Shown: one piece after another, positions 17,549-26,314 of the stretch
How positions within the stretch are numbered: position 1 is the first letter of the stretch
Layout of the letters: every line of letters starts with the position of its first letter
Translations under genes and position numbers: made by a program
Assembly: GCF_049803835.1 (NCBI RefSeq)
Contig: NZ_JBNAGK010000008.1
Span: forward strand, 124,001-188,000
Reading direction: 5' to 3'
From: Pacificoceanicola sp049803835
GTDB taxonomy: Bacteria; Pseudomonadota; Alphaproteobacteria; Rhodobacterales; Rhodobacteraceae
Length of the DNA: 64,000 nt
The notes under the pieces: generated by a model
What the model was told of the DNA's origin: nothing
Seen by the model: only the letters and a program-made list of their open reading frames with translations
Database searches by the model: none

Positions 17549-18514
17549 ATGGATCTCGACACCCTCATCCAGGTTGGCGGCAGCACCATCCGCCTTTCCA
17601 CGCCGCTCCTGCTGGCCTGCCTCGCCGGGCTGTTCTCGGAACGCTCCGGCGTGATCGACATCGGCCTCGAAGGCAAGATGCTGATCGCCGCCTTCTTCTC
17701 CGCCGCCTTCGCCTTCACCTCCGGCTCGGTCTGGATCGGCATGCTGGCGGGCATCGCCGCCTCCATGGCGCTCTCGGCCATTCATGGCCTCGCCTCCATC
17801 ACCTTCCGGGGCAACCAGTTGATCTCCGGCGTGGCGCTGAACTTCCTCGCCTCAGGCATCACCGTGCTGATCGCGCAAGTCTGGTTCGGACAGGGCGGCC
17901 GGACACCTGCCCTCCTCGAAGGCGGACGCTTCGCGCCGATCCACCTGCCCTTCGCCGAGGCGCTCCGGGGCGTGCCGGTGCTCGGCCCGATCTATGCCGA
18001 CATGCTCTCGGGCCATTCGATCCTCGTCTATGTCTCGCTGCTGGCAGTGCCGCTGACATGGTGGGTGCTCTACCGCACGCGCTACGGCCTGCGCCTCCGC
18101 GCCGTCGGCGAAGCCCCCGAGGCGGTAGACACCGCCGGCGTCTCCGTCACCGGACTGCGCTACTCGTCACTGGTCATCACCGGCGTGCTCTGCGGGCTCG
18201 CGGGCGCCTACCTCGCCACCGGCCTGCAAGCCGGCTTCGTGCGCGAGATGACCGCGGGCCGGGGGTATATCGCGCTCGCCGCGCTGATCTTCGCCAAGTG
18301 GCGGCCCTGGTACGCGCTTGGCGCCTGCCTGCTGTTCGGCTTCCTGCAGGCGGTAGCCCTGCGTTATCAGAATATTGACCTCGGTGCGTTTACAGTGCCG
18401 GTGCAGGTCATGGACGCCCTGCCCTACATCCTGACCGTGGTGATCCTCGCCGGATTCGTCGGCAAGGCGATCCCGCCCCGCGCGGGCGGCGAGCCCTACG
18501 TCAAGGAACGCTGA
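17549..18514 (+). CDS. nucleoside ABC transporter permease, second subunit
   Basis: 321 aa, about eight hydrophobic segments, BPD_transp_2 family. SERSGVIDIGLEGKMLIAAFF and the RYGLRLRAVGEAPEAVDTAG segment mark the second BMP-system permease. Starts three bases after the LysE-type stop. Completes the importer encoded from 13021. Confidence 0.9.
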   Translation: MDLDTLIQVGGSTIRLSTPLLLACLAGLFSERSGVIDIGLEGKMLIAAFFSAAFAFTSGSVWIGMLAGIAASMALSAIHGLASITFRGNQLISGVALNFLASGITVLIAQVWFGQGGRTPALLEGGRFAPIHLPFAEALRGVPVLGPIYADMLSGHSILVYVSLLAVPLTWWVLYRTRYGLRLRAVGEAPEAVDTAGVSVTGLRYSSLVITGVLCGLAGAYLATGLQAGFVREMTAGRGYIALAALIFAKWRPWYALGACLLFGFLQAVALRYQNIDLGAFTVPVQVMDALPYILTVVILAGFVGKAIPPRAGGEPYVKER

Positions 18515-18600
18515 CCCAGACCGGGCAAACGCCCGCGAACACACACGAAACCTTGTGCCGACCCGTTGCCTTTGACGGTGCGGCAGCGCAGACTGACGAC

Positions 18601-19506
18601 ATGCAGATCTACCTCCCCATCGCCGAGGTTTCGGTCAACATCCTGCTGATCCTCGGGCTTGGGGGCCTTGTCGGGGTGCTGTCCGGCATGTTCGGCGTCG
18701 GCGGGGGCTTCCTGCTGACGCCGCTGCTGTTCTTCATCGGCATCCCGCCCGCCGTGGCCGTCGCCACCGGTGCGAACCAGATCGTCGCCTCCTCCTTCTC
18801 CGCCGTCCTCGCGCATTTCAAACGCCGGACGGTCGATCTGAAGATGGGCTCCGTCCTGCTCATCGGTGGCCTCGTCGGGGCGAGTTTCGGCATCTGGCTG
18901 TTCAATTATCTCAAGAAACTCGGACAGGTGGACCTGCTCGTCTCGCTGTTCTATGTCGTCTTCCTCGGCGTCATCGGCGGGCTGATGATGATCGAGAGCG
19001 TCCGCGCCCTGCGCCGTTCGAAATCCGGCGTCCGCCCGCAGCGCAAGAAGCACAACTGGATCCACGGCCTGCCGCTGAAGGTCCGTTTCCGCACCTCCGG
19101 CCTCTATATCTCCGTCATCCCGCCACTGCTCGTCGGCATGCTGGTCGGCGTTTTGGCGGCGATCATGGGTGTCGGCGGCGGCTTCATCATGGTGCCCGCG
19201 ATGATCTATCTGCTTGGCATGCCGACCAAGGTGGTCGTCGGCACGTCCCTGTTCCAGATCATTTTCGTCGCCGCGTTTACCACCATGCTGCACGCGGCCA
19301 CCAACTACACCGTCGACATCGTCCTTGCGGTGCTGCTGCTGCTCGGCGGGGTGATCGGCGCGCAGTTCGGCACCGGAATCGGCGCGAAGCTCAAGGCCGA
19401 GCAACTGCGCATCCTGCTCGCCGGGCTGGTGCTGCTGGTCTGCGCCAAGCTGGGTCTCGAACTGCTGCTGAAACCCTCCGAGGTGTTCAGCATTGCCGGG
19501 ATGTAG
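18601..19506 (+). CDS. TauE/SafE (TSUP) family sulfite/sulfonate exporter
   Basis: 301 aa from the ATG at 18601. Eight or so hydrophobic segments with the family's duplicated motif, GMFGVGGGFLLTPLL near residue 25 and AAIMGVGGGFIMVPAMI in the second half. The family exports sulfite, sulfoacetate or related anions. It is followed, with 4 bases between, by the TIGR02186-type gene, the regular partner in alphaproteobacteria. Confidence 0.88.
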   Translation: MQIYLPIAEVSVNILLILGLGGLVGVLSGMFGVGGGFLLTPLLFFIGIPPAVAVATGANQIVASSFSAVLAHFKRRTVDLKMGSVLLIGGLVGASFGIWLFNYLKKLGQVDLLVSLFYVVFLGVIGGLMMIESVRALRRSKSGVRPQRKKHNWIHGLPLKVRFRTSGLYISVIPPLLVGMLVGVLAAIMGVGGGFIMVPAMIYLLGMPTKVVVGTSLFQIIFVAAFTTMLHAATNYTVDIVLAVLLLLGGVIGAQFGTGIGAKLKAEQLRILLAGLVLLVCAKLGLELLLKPSEVFSIAGM

Positions 19507-19510
19507 GCCG

Positions 19511-20272
19511 ATGCGCGTCCTGCTCGCCTTCGCCCTCCTGCTGATTGCCCTGCCGCTCCGGGCCGAGGAGGTGGTGCTCGGCCTGAGCCAGGACGAGGTC
19601 TCCATCTCCACCGATTTCGATGGCTCCGACATCCTGATCTTCGGCGCGATCAAGCGCGAGGAACCGATCCCGGAAGGCGCGCCGCTTGAGGTCATCATCA
19701 CCCTCGCGGGACCGCTGCAGCCGCTGACTGTGCGCCGCAAGGAGCGGCGCTTCGGCATCTGGGTCAACACCGAGTCCGTGGACGTCGACGCCGCGCCGTC
19801 CTTCTATGCCATTGCCACCTCCGGCCCATGGGACGAGGTGATCTCGGATGTCGAGGACCTACGCCACAAGATCTCGATCCCGCGGGCCATCCGCTCCGTC
19901 GGTGCCCCGATGCAGGTGCAGGATCCGCAAGCCTTCTCGGCGGCGGTGATCCGCATTCGCGAGGACAAGGGCACCTACCAGCTTCTCGAAAGCCAGGTGC
20001 AGATCCGCGAATCCACCCTTTTCGACACCGCCATCGCCATGCCCGCGAACCTGGTCGAAGGCAGCTATCCCATGCGCATCTTCCTGACCCGCGGCGGGCG
20101 CGTCGTGTCCTCCTTCGACACGGTGATCGCGGTGCGCAAGGTCGGGCTGGAACGCTGGCTCTACGAACTGGCCCGCAGGCAGCCGCTGGCCTACGGGCTG
20201 ATGTCCCTCGCCATCGCCATCGCGGCTGGCTGGGGCGCGTCCACCGCCTTCCGCCTGCTGAGGTCCGGATGA
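19511..20272 (+). CDS. TIGR02186 family membrane-anchored protein
   Basis: 253 aa: signal peptide (RVLLAFALLLIALPLRA-EE), a beta-rich extracytoplasmic domain starting EEVVLGLSQDEVSISTDFDG, and one C-terminal hydrophobic segment (AYGLMSLAIAIAAGWGAS) as membrane anchor. Matches the alphaproteobacterial TIGR02186/Alph_Pro_TM group, usually encoded with a TauE/SafE exporter; role unknown, presumably an exporter accessory. Overlaps the next gene by 4 bp. Confidence 0.82.
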   Translation: MRVLLAFALLLIALPLRAEEVVLGLSQDEVSISTDFDGSDILIFGAIKREEPIPEGAPLEVIITLAGPLQPLTVRRKERRFGIWVNTESVDVDAAPSFYAIATSGPWDEVISDVEDLRHKISIPRAIRSVGAPMQVQDPQAFSAAVIRIREDKGTYQLLESQVQIRESTLFDTAIAMPANLVEGSYPMRIFLTRGGRVVSSFDTVIAVRKVGLERWLYELARRQPLAYGLMSLAIAIAAGWGASTAFRLLRSG

Positions 20273-20700
20273 GCCGGCCGCCGCCGGGAACCCGTGGCGC
20301 TTACCGCGCCTTCCTGCCGCTGCAGACCCGCTGGGCGGACAACGACGAGCTGGGCCACATGAATAATGCCGCCTATCTCGCGCTGGTCGATACCGCGGTG
20401 AGCTACTGGAAAATCGGCCAAGGGATCACCCTCCGCGGCCCGGGTGCGTATCGGTTCGTGGTGGTGGAGACGGGAATGCGCTACCACGCCGAACTGGGTT
20501 TTCCGGACCCGGTGACCGCGGGGCTCAGGATCGGGCACCTGGGCCGCTCCTCCCTGCGCTTCGAGGTCGGCCTGTTCGCCGGGGATCGGGAGAGCGCCAA
20601 TGCGGAGGGTCTCTTTGCCATGGTGCTGACCGATGCGGACGGCAAACCGCTGGCGCTGCCCGGCGACCTGCGCCGGGTGTTCGAGCGCATTGTCACCTGA
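20269..20700 (+). CDS. acyl-CoA thioesterase (4HBT hotdog)
   Basis: 143 aa. Hotdog fold with TRWADNDELGHMNNAAYLALVDTA, the Asp and GHMNN hallmark of 4-hydroxybenzoyl-CoA/YbgC-type thioesterases. Start is the ATG at 20269 overlapping the previous stop (ATGA); a longer reading of the frame is a shadow of the upstream gene. Substrate cannot be told. Converges on priA across a palindromic repeat. Confidence 0.82.
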   Translation: MSRPPPGTRGAYRAFLPLQTRWADNDELGHMNNAAYLALVDTAVSYWKIGQGITLRGPGAYRFVVVETGMRYHAELGFPDPVTAGLRIGHLGRSSLRFEVGLFAGDRESANAEGLFAMVLTDADGKPLALPGDLRRVFERIVT

Positions 20701-20709
20701 GGGACGGAT

Positions 20710-20790
20710 GCGGGGCGCAGCCCCGCCCTACGCAGGGACCGCCCGTCATCGGCCTTTCGGGACAGCCTGTAGGGCGGGGCTCTGCCCCGC
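20710..20790. repeat. pair of inverted 22-bp GC palindromes between convergent genes (bidirectional terminator)
   Basis: Arm 1 at 20710-20731 (GCGGGGC-GC-AGCCCCGCCCTAC) is the reverse complement of arm 2 at 20769-20790 except for two bases. Each arm is itself a small hairpin. The pair sits between convergent genes. It resembles the GTAGGG-headed REP family seen at 40.2 and 55.0 kb but has a different core (GCGGGG rather than TGGG). Confidence 0.65.
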
Positions 20791-20796
20791 ACCCCC

Positions 20797-23019
20797 TCAA
20801 AAGAAGCTCTGCGGGTCGATGTCGATCGCCAGACGCAGGTCGCCCCGCAGCGTCACCCCGGCAACCCACTCCCGCAGGGCCGCCTGAAGGGCCACGCCCT
20901 TCTCCGCCTTCACCAGCAGCCGCACCCGGTGGCGTCCCCGCACACGGGCAATCGGCGCGGGCGCAGGCCCATAGACAACCGCCCCGACCCGACGGAGCGG
21001 CGCGTCGTTCCGGGCCAGGTGGGTTCCGAGGTCAAAAACCTGCTGCGCCTCACCCCCAGACAGGATGATCCCGGCCAGCCGGCCATAGGGCGGCATCCCC
21101 GCCGCCCGGCGCTCCTCCGCCTCCGCTTTCCAGAACGCCTCCTCGTCGCCGCCAAGGATGGCGCGAATGACGGGGTGTTCGGGCTGGTAGGTCTGCAGCA
21201 TCGCGACGCCAGGCTTGTCTGCCCGTCCGGCCCGTCCCGCCACCTGCCGCATCAGCTGGAACGTGCGTTCGGCTGCCCTGAGATCCGAGCCTTGCAGCCC
21301 CAGATCCGCGTCGATCACCCCCACAAGTGTCAACAGCGGAAAGTTGTGCCCCTTCGCCACCAGCTGCGTGCCGATGATGATGTCCGCGCCGCCCTCCGCG
21401 ATCTGAACGATCTGCTCCTTCAGCTCCCGCGCCGTGCCGTAGAGGTCCGAGGACAGCACCGCGATGCGGGCATCCGGAAACAGCGTCGTCGCCTCCTCCG
21501 CCAGCCGCTCCACCCCCGGTCCGACCGGGGCCAGCCTGTCTTCGGCGTCGCAGGACGGGCAGCGGTCCGGGATGGGGGTCGACTCGCCGCATTGGTGGCA
21601 GACCAGCCGCCGCAGGAAGCGGTGTTCGACCATCCGCGCGTCACAATGCGGGCAGCCGATCTGCTGACCGCAGGCCCGGCAGAGCGTCACCGGGGCATAG
21701 CCGCGCCGGTTGAGGAACAGCAGCGCCTGCTCCCCGGCCTCCATCCGCTGCCGCACGGCGGTTTCCATCCGGGCGGAGATCCAGCGGTTGGACGGCAGCT
21801 TTTCCGGACGCATGTCCAGTGCCTTCATTTCCGGCAGAACCGCCTCGCCAAACCGCGAAGTCAGCACCAGCCGGTCGTACTTGCCCGCATCCGCATTGGC
21901 CCAGGTTTCCAGACAGGGCGTGGCCGAGGCCAGCACCACCTGCGCCCCGAGGATCGACGCGCGCAGCACCGCCATGTCCCGGGCGTTGTACATCACGCCC
22001 TCGTCCTGTTTGTAGGAGGTATCGTGCTCCTCGTCGACGACGATCAGGCCGAGGTTCTGGTAGGGCAGGAAGAGCGCCGAGCGGGCACCGACGACCAGCT
22101 GCGCATGGCCCTCCGCCACCATCCGCCAGGTCCGACGCCGCTCGGTCATGGTCACGCCGGAGTGCCACTCCGCGGGCCTTGCGCCGAAACGGGCCTCGAC
22201 CCGGGCGAGAAATTCGGCGGAGAGGGCAATCTCCGGCAGGAGCACCAGCGCCTGCCTGCCCTGCCGCAGCGCCTCGGCCACCGCTTCCAGGTAGACTTCC
22301 GTCTTGCCCGAGCCGGTGACTCCCTTGAGCAGGGTCGTGCGGTACTCGTGCGACACCTGCGCCGCCCGGAGCTGTGCCGCGGCCGCCTCCTGATCCTCCG
22401 TCAGAGGCTTGGAGCCGTAGTCCGGGTGCAGCCTCGGAAAGGGCGTGTCGCGCGGGCTTTCCTCTTCGAGGATTGCTCCCGAGGGCAACAGGCCCTTGAC
22501 CACCTGCGTCGTCACGCCCGCCGAGTCCGCCAGTTCCTTCAGGGTCAGGGCCAGCCCGCCCATCTCCTCCGCCGCCTCGATCACCCGCTGCCGGGCGTCG
22601 GTCATCCGGGAGGGCGTGCCATCGCCGCGCCGGTAGACCTTGCGCATCGACGGCGCATCGCACAGCCCCGGCGCGCGCGTCGCCAGCCGCAGCATCAGGG
22701 AGAGCGGCGTGAGCGTATACGCCCCGCATTTCTCCAGGAAAATCCGCATTTCCTCGCGCATCGGCGGCGTGTCGAGCACGCGGATGATCGACCGCGCCTT
22801 GGCGATATCGAAGCCGCCCAGCCCCGGTCCCCAGACCACGCCCAGCACCTTGCGCGGACCCAGCGGCACCTCGACGAAGGCCCCCAGGAAGCAGCCACCC
22901 TCCGGCGCCTTGTAGTCGAGCGGACGGTCCAGCGGCTGCGCGGTCAGCACGGCAACCAACGTGCCGGTCTCGTAGAATCCGATGTCCGATTCATGCGGAA
23001 GGAGGGTTTTGCGGGCCAT
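20797..23019 (-). CDS. priA: primosomal protein N' (replication restart helicase PriA)
   Basis: 740 aa, full length. N-terminal 3'-DNA-binding domain, helicase motor with Walker A GVTGSGKTEVYLEAV at about residue 238 and DEEHD box, a zinc-binding insertion with four CxxC-type pairs (CRACGQQIGCPHC ... CHQCGE ... CPSCDAE), and helicase motifs IIGTQLVAKGHNFP and QVAGRAGRADKPG. Reloads the replisome at collapsed forks. The reading frame on the opposite strand across this gene is a shadow. Confidence 0.95.
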   Translation of the reverse strand: MARKTLLPHESDIGFYETGTLVAVLTAQPLDRPLDYKAPEGGCFLGAFVEVPLGPRKVLGVVWGPGLGGFDIAKARSIIRVLDTPPMREEMRIFLEKCGAYTLTPLSLMLRLATRAPGLCDAPSMRKVYRRGDGTPSRMTDARQRVIEAAEEMGGLALTLKELADSAGVTTQVVKGLLPSGAILEEESPRDTPFPRLHPDYGSKPLTEDQEAAAAQLRAAQVSHEYRTTLLKGVTGSGKTEVYLEAVAEALRQGRQALVLLPEIALSAEFLARVEARFGARPAEWHSGVTMTERRRTWRMVAEGHAQLVVGARSALFLPYQNLGLIVVDEEHDTSYKQDEGVMYNARDMAVLRASILGAQVVLASATPCLETWANADAGKYDRLVLTSRFGEAVLPEMKALDMRPEKLPSNRWISARMETAVRQRMEAGEQALLFLNRRGYAPVTLCRACGQQIGCPHCDARMVEHRFLRRLVCHQCGESTPIPDRCPSCDAEDRLAPVGPGVERLAEEATTLFPDARIAVLSSDLYGTARELKEQIVQIAEGGADIIIGTQLVAKGHNFPLLTLVGVIDADLGLQGSDLRAAERTFQLMRQVAGRAGRADKPGVAMLQTYQPEHPVIRAILGGDEEAFWKAEAEERRAAGMPPYGRLAGIILSGGEAQQVFDLGTHLARNDAPLRRVGAVVYGPAPAPIARVRGRHRVRLLVKAEKGVALQAALREWVAGVTLRGDLRLAIDIDPQSFF

Positions 23020-23076
23020 GGAAAAGGGGTAAAGCCCGAGGCAGCAAAGGCCAAGCCATCAAAGGGAGCTGCCCCC

Positions 23077-23730
23077 ATGAAATTCTTTGTCGATACCGCC
23101 GACGTCGACGCCATCCGTGAGCTGAACGATCTCGGGATGGTCGACGGCGTGACCACCAACCCCTCGCTGATCAAGAAGTCCGGCCGGGACATCCTCGAAG
23201 TGACGAAGGAAATCTGCGACATGGTCTCCGGGCCGGTCTCCGCCGAAGTCACCGCCGTCGATGCGGAAACGATGATCGCCGAGGGCCGCAAGCTGGCCGA
23301 GATCGCGGAGAACATCGCCGTGAAGGTGCCGCTGACCTGGGACGGGCTGAAAGCCTGCAAGGTGCTGACCGGCGAGGGCAAGTTGGTCAACGTCACGCTT
23401 TGCTTCTCCGCTAACCAGGCGCTGCTCGCGGCGAAGGCCGGGGCGACCTTCATCTCTCCCTTCATCGGGCGTCTCGACGACATCAACATCGACGGGCTGG
23501 AGCTGATCGGCGACATCCGCGAGATCTATGACAACTACGGCTACGAGACCCAGATCCTCGCCGCCTCCATCCGCACCGCGAACCACATGAAGGATTGCGC
23601 GCTGATCGGCGCGGATGTGGCCACCGCGCCGCCCGCGGTCATCAAGGCGATGGCGAACCACGTGCTGACCGACAAGGGGCTCGACGCCTTCCTCAAGGAC
23701 ATCAAGGACGCCGGGATCAAGATCGTCTGA
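23077..23730 (+). CDS. tal: transaldolase / fructose-6-phosphate aldolase-like
   Basis: 217 aa small (type 3B) transaldolase. MKFFVDTADVDAIRELNDLG and VTTNPSLI at the start, Schiff-base Lys83 in IAVKVPLTWDG, and SPFIGRLDDINIDG. Length is that of the short transaldolase/FSA group rather than the 316-aa E. coli TalB. Start at 23077 fits the conserved N-terminus with AAAGGGAGC upstream; the frame is open through priA on the opposite strand, which is an artefact. Pentose phosphate pathway, cytoplasm. Confidence 0.92.
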   Translation: MKFFVDTADVDAIRELNDLGMVDGVTTNPSLIKKSGRDILEVTKEICDMVSGPVSAEVTAVDAETMIAEGRKLAEIAENIAVKVPLTWDGLKACKVLTGEGKLVNVTLCFSANQALLAAKAGATFISPFIGRLDDINIDGLELIGDIREIYDNYGYETQILAASIRTANHMKDCALIGADVATAPPAVIKAMANHVLTDKGLDAFLKDIKDAGIKIV

Positions 23731-23737
23731 GGTGTTT

Positions 23738-23799
23738 CGCCTCCCCTTCGGGGAGGCGACCCGTCCGCCCGAAGGGCGGACACCGCGCCTGCGGCGCGG
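23738..23799 (+). terminator. three tandem hairpins after transaldolase
   Basis: CGCCTCCCC-TTC-GGGGAGGCG (23738-23758, UUCG-type loop), GTCCGCCC-GAA-GGGCGGAC (23763-23781) and CCGCGCC-TGC-GGCGCGG (23783-23799) follow one another. They lie between two convergent genes and probably end transcription from both sides, although only an A/T-rich GAAAATTTTC follows rather than a pure T-run. Confidence 0.6.
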
Positions 23800-23895
23800 G
23801 GAAAATTTTCTTGCGGGGCGCTGCCCCGGACCCCGCGGTATTTTCGGACCAAAGAAGTTGAGGCGGTGCGCTTTTCGATGAGCGCTCCGCCCTTT

Positions 23896-24744
23896 TCATT
23901 TTCCGATGTTGGGCTCGCCTTGCAGGCCGAGAAGTTTGCGGAAGCCGGTCCAGTAGCCCGGAAGGCGCGGCGGGGTTTTCAGGCCCCCGAGGGCCTCGTC
24001 CGCCCAGGGCTGCATGGCGCGGCTGGCGAAGTCACGGCCCCAGGCGAGGTAATCCTTCGCCAGTTCCGGACGCAGGCGGCAGGCGCTGCCGACGAGGCCA
24101 ACCAGCGTTTCCGGCGGGGAGTACCATTCGTCCTGGATGCCGGTGACCTTCTTTTGCAGGAGGGGACCGACCATCCGCATCAGGCGCTTTTCCGAGAACA
24201 GCAGCAGCATTTGCCCCATCTCGTCCCGCGAGTAGTGGATCAGCGGCGGGAAGGTGTCGAAGAACCGCGCCGTGCCATCCACATAGGCGAAATTGCGGAT
24301 CGACGGGTGGAACCCGATGCGGCTGTTGGAGCGCCGGGACCAGTGCCAGAAACGGGCGATGACGACGCCCGCCGCCTCCATCATTTCCAGCGTCTCCTCC
24401 CGCGTGCCGGTCTGCATCAGCGGGCGCATCAGCCGGTCGGTCGGCAGCGCCTGCTGCACGATCACCGGGATGCGGGCGCCGTCCATGTCGAGCAAGTGGA
24501 ACTCGGTTTCCGGCAGGCCGACATCGGCCATGTTCAGCGCTTCGACGTAGTGGTCGTGGCAGCGCTTGAGCCGGTCCAGCGCCGAGGCATCCGGCAGGCT
24601 CCGGTAGACCTTGATGACCTTGTCTGCCAATGGCCCGTCGGCAGGCTGGAACGGCGCACAGAAGTAGCCGAGCTTCGAGATCGTCTGCCCCCGCGACGCA
24701 CTGTCGGCGCGGATCAGCTCGGCAAGGGTCGCAAGGTCGGTCAT
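23896..24744 (-). CDS. uncharacterised protein (DUF6206-like), possibly kinase-like fold
   Basis: 282 aa from the ATG at 24744, which has AAGGAG eight bases upstream; the three-codon longer version would begin with GTG. No signal peptide or membrane segment. The segment RIGFHPSIRNFAYVDGTARFFDTFPP loosely resembles the catalytic and metal loops of aminoglycoside-phosphotransferase-like kinases, but no clear P-loop or APH motif is present. I think it belongs to a DUF found in Rhodobacteraceae, from memory only. It follows the ParA-like gene by 24 bases, same strand, so may share its transcript. Confidence 0.6.
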   Translation of the reverse strand: MTDLATLAELIRADSASRGQTISKLGYFCAPFQPADGPLADKVIKVYRSLPDASALDRLKRCHDHYVEALNMADVGLPETEFHLLDMDGARIPVIVQQALPTDRLMRPLMQTGTREETLEMMEAAGVVIARFWHWSRRSNSRIGFHPSIRNFAYVDGTARFFDTFPPLIHYSRDEMGQMLLLFSEKRLMRMVGPLLQKKVTGIQDEWYSPPETLVGLVGSACRLRPELAKDYLAWGRDFASRAMQPWADEALGGLKTPPRLPGYWTGFRKLLGLQGEPNIGK

Positions 24745-24768
24745 GGTCGGCACTCCTTTGCGCCGTCC

Positions 24769-25410
24769 TTACCCGTTTGCCAGAACCTGCGCCACCTCTG
24801 CCGTCAGGGCCTGTACCTCGGCGTGGGCCGGGCCTTTCGGCATCTCCAGCGCGCCGAGGCCAAGCCCGAGCGACTCGGCATAGACCACGCGATTGGCGAA
24901 GCCCGCCTCGGCGATCCGCGCATGCATCTGCGTCGCGGCCTCTGCCACGTCGGCACCAAGGCGCGTTCTGGTACGGGTGCGGTTCATCACAAGCAGCGTC
25001 TCCGCGCTTTCGCGTTGGGCAAGGTCGAGAACACCTTCCGTCGCCCAGAGGTCGACATGGCTGACCGAGACCGGCACCAGCACCAATGCCGCCACCCTCA
25101 GCGCGGGCCTGAGGTCGCTGTCCGCTTTCGGCGGCGTGTCCACGATGACGAAATCGAAATCCGCCGTCATCTTGCGCACCTCGTAGGAGATGCCCCAGGC
25201 CGAGGAGGTGGCGAAGTCCATGCCCTCCAGCCGGTCCGGATGGCTCTCCGCGCGGGTCATGAACCAACGCCCGAGGCTACCCTGCGGGTCGAGGTCGATG
25301 AAGGCGACGCGGTGGCCCAAAGCCTGAAGACCCACGCCGAGGTTGACCGCCGTGGTGGTCTTGCCCGAGCCGCCCTTCTGCTGCGCCACTGTGATGACTT
25401 GTCCCGCCAT
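24769..25410 (-). CDS. orphan ParA/MinD-like ATPase
   Basis: 213 aa using the ATG at 25410. Deviant Walker A QQKGGSGKTTTAVNLG at residues 8-23 with signature Lys, switch I DLDPQGSLG, and Walker B VIVDTPPKADS. No N-terminal HTH and no ParB gene nearby, so it is not a plasmid or chromosome par pair. Orphan short ParA ATPases position protein cargoes such as chemoreceptors, carboxysomes or other complexes. Cargo unknown; the downstream uncharacterised gene is the only candidate partner. Confidence 0.82.
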   Translation of the reverse strand: MAGQVITVAQQKGGSGKTTTAVNLGVGLQALGHRVAFIDLDPQGSLGRWFMTRAESHPDRLEGMDFATSSAWGISYEVRKMTADFDFVIVDTPPKADSDLRPALRVAALVLVPVSVSHVDLWATEGVLDLAQRESAETLLVMNRTRTRTRLGADVAEAATQMHARIAEAGFANRVVYAESLGLGLGALEMPKGPAHAEVQALTAEVAQVLANG

Positions 25411-25626
25411 GGTCCGTCCCTTCGGAGTGTGTCTCACCACAGTGCACACGCAGTATAGGAGAATCCAGCCCGGAAAACCCGTGGGGCGGGCCAGGCACCT
25501 GCCGCAGTGTCGCATTGTCACGAAACGTCCGGGTGCCGGGGCATGACCGGCCTCACTTTGCCGGGCCTTAACCCGGCCTTAACCAACATTCCGGGAAGAT
25601 GGCGACATTGTCCCGAGGGTCCGATC

Positions 25627-26295
25627 TTGCGCCGTCTGCTGCTCCCGCTGTTGTTCCTGCTCGCCACCGCTACCGGCGCACTGGCTGGGGCATGGCCACG
25701 CGAGCGCGGCACCGGGTTCCTCAGCACCGGGGTGCAACTGGCCTGGCCGCAGAACCTCGAGCACTGGACCTCGCCTAACCCGACGCAGCAATACTACACC
25801 TTCTACCTCGAATACGGCATGACGGACCGGCTGACGCTCGGGCTGGACCTGGGCCGATCAGTCTCCGGCGCGGGCAAGACCGTAGCCTTCCTGCAATGGC
25901 CCCTCCTCGACCGCGAGTCCGGGCCGAAAGTCGCCGTGGCATTCGGGTTCGGCCAGATCGGTGACCGCACGGTCCTGCGCCCCGGGCTGTCCGTCGGGTG
26001 GGGGCTGCAGCGCGGCTGGCTGACCATGGACGCGCTGGCGGAGGTGCAGATCGACACCAGCCTGACCGACTACAAGATCGACTTCACCTGGGGCCGCAAT
26101 CTCGCCCATGACCGCAAGGTGTTGTTGCAGGTCCAGACCGGCCAGCCCGCCGACGATCCGGCCTTTGTCCGCATCGTGCCGTCTTACGTGTTTCCGCTCG
26201 GACGGCGGGGCATCATGGTGGAGACCGGGGCGACCTACGGGGTCACCGGCGATTCCTCCATGGGTGTGAAATTCGGCATCTGGAAGAATTTCTGA
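25627..26295 (+). CDS. exported beta-rich protein, possible outer membrane barrel
   Basis: 222 aa if it starts at TTG 25627, which gives a perfect signal peptide (RRLLLPLLFLLATATGALA then GAW) with GAGG just before it. Starting at ATG 25543 or upstream puts an odd charged lead before the same peptide. After cleavage the protein alternates polar and hydrophobic residues with Trp/Tyr/Phe, and ends in Phe (GVKFGIWKNF), as outer membrane barrel proteins do. No named family recognised. Confidence 0.65.
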   Translation: MRRLLLPLLFLLATATGALAGAWPRERGTGFLSTGVQLAWPQNLEHWTSPNPTQQYYTFYLEYGMTDRLTLGLDLGRSVSGAGKTVAFLQWPLLDRESGPKVAVAFGFGQIGDRTVLRPGLSVGWGLQRGWLTMDALAEVQIDTSLTDYKIDFTWGRNLAHDRKVLLQVQTGQPADDPAFVRIVPSYVFPLGRRGIMVETGATYGVTGDSSMGVKFGIWKNF

Positions 26296-26314
26296 AAGCC
26301 GCTACTCTCGCCCC

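Noticed and set aside
20929..23730. 933-aa plus-strand frame across priA into transaldolase
   Set aside because: The first 720 or so codons are the opposite strand of a complete, motif-rich priA. Only the last 217 residues are a real protein, with their own ATG and ribosome site.
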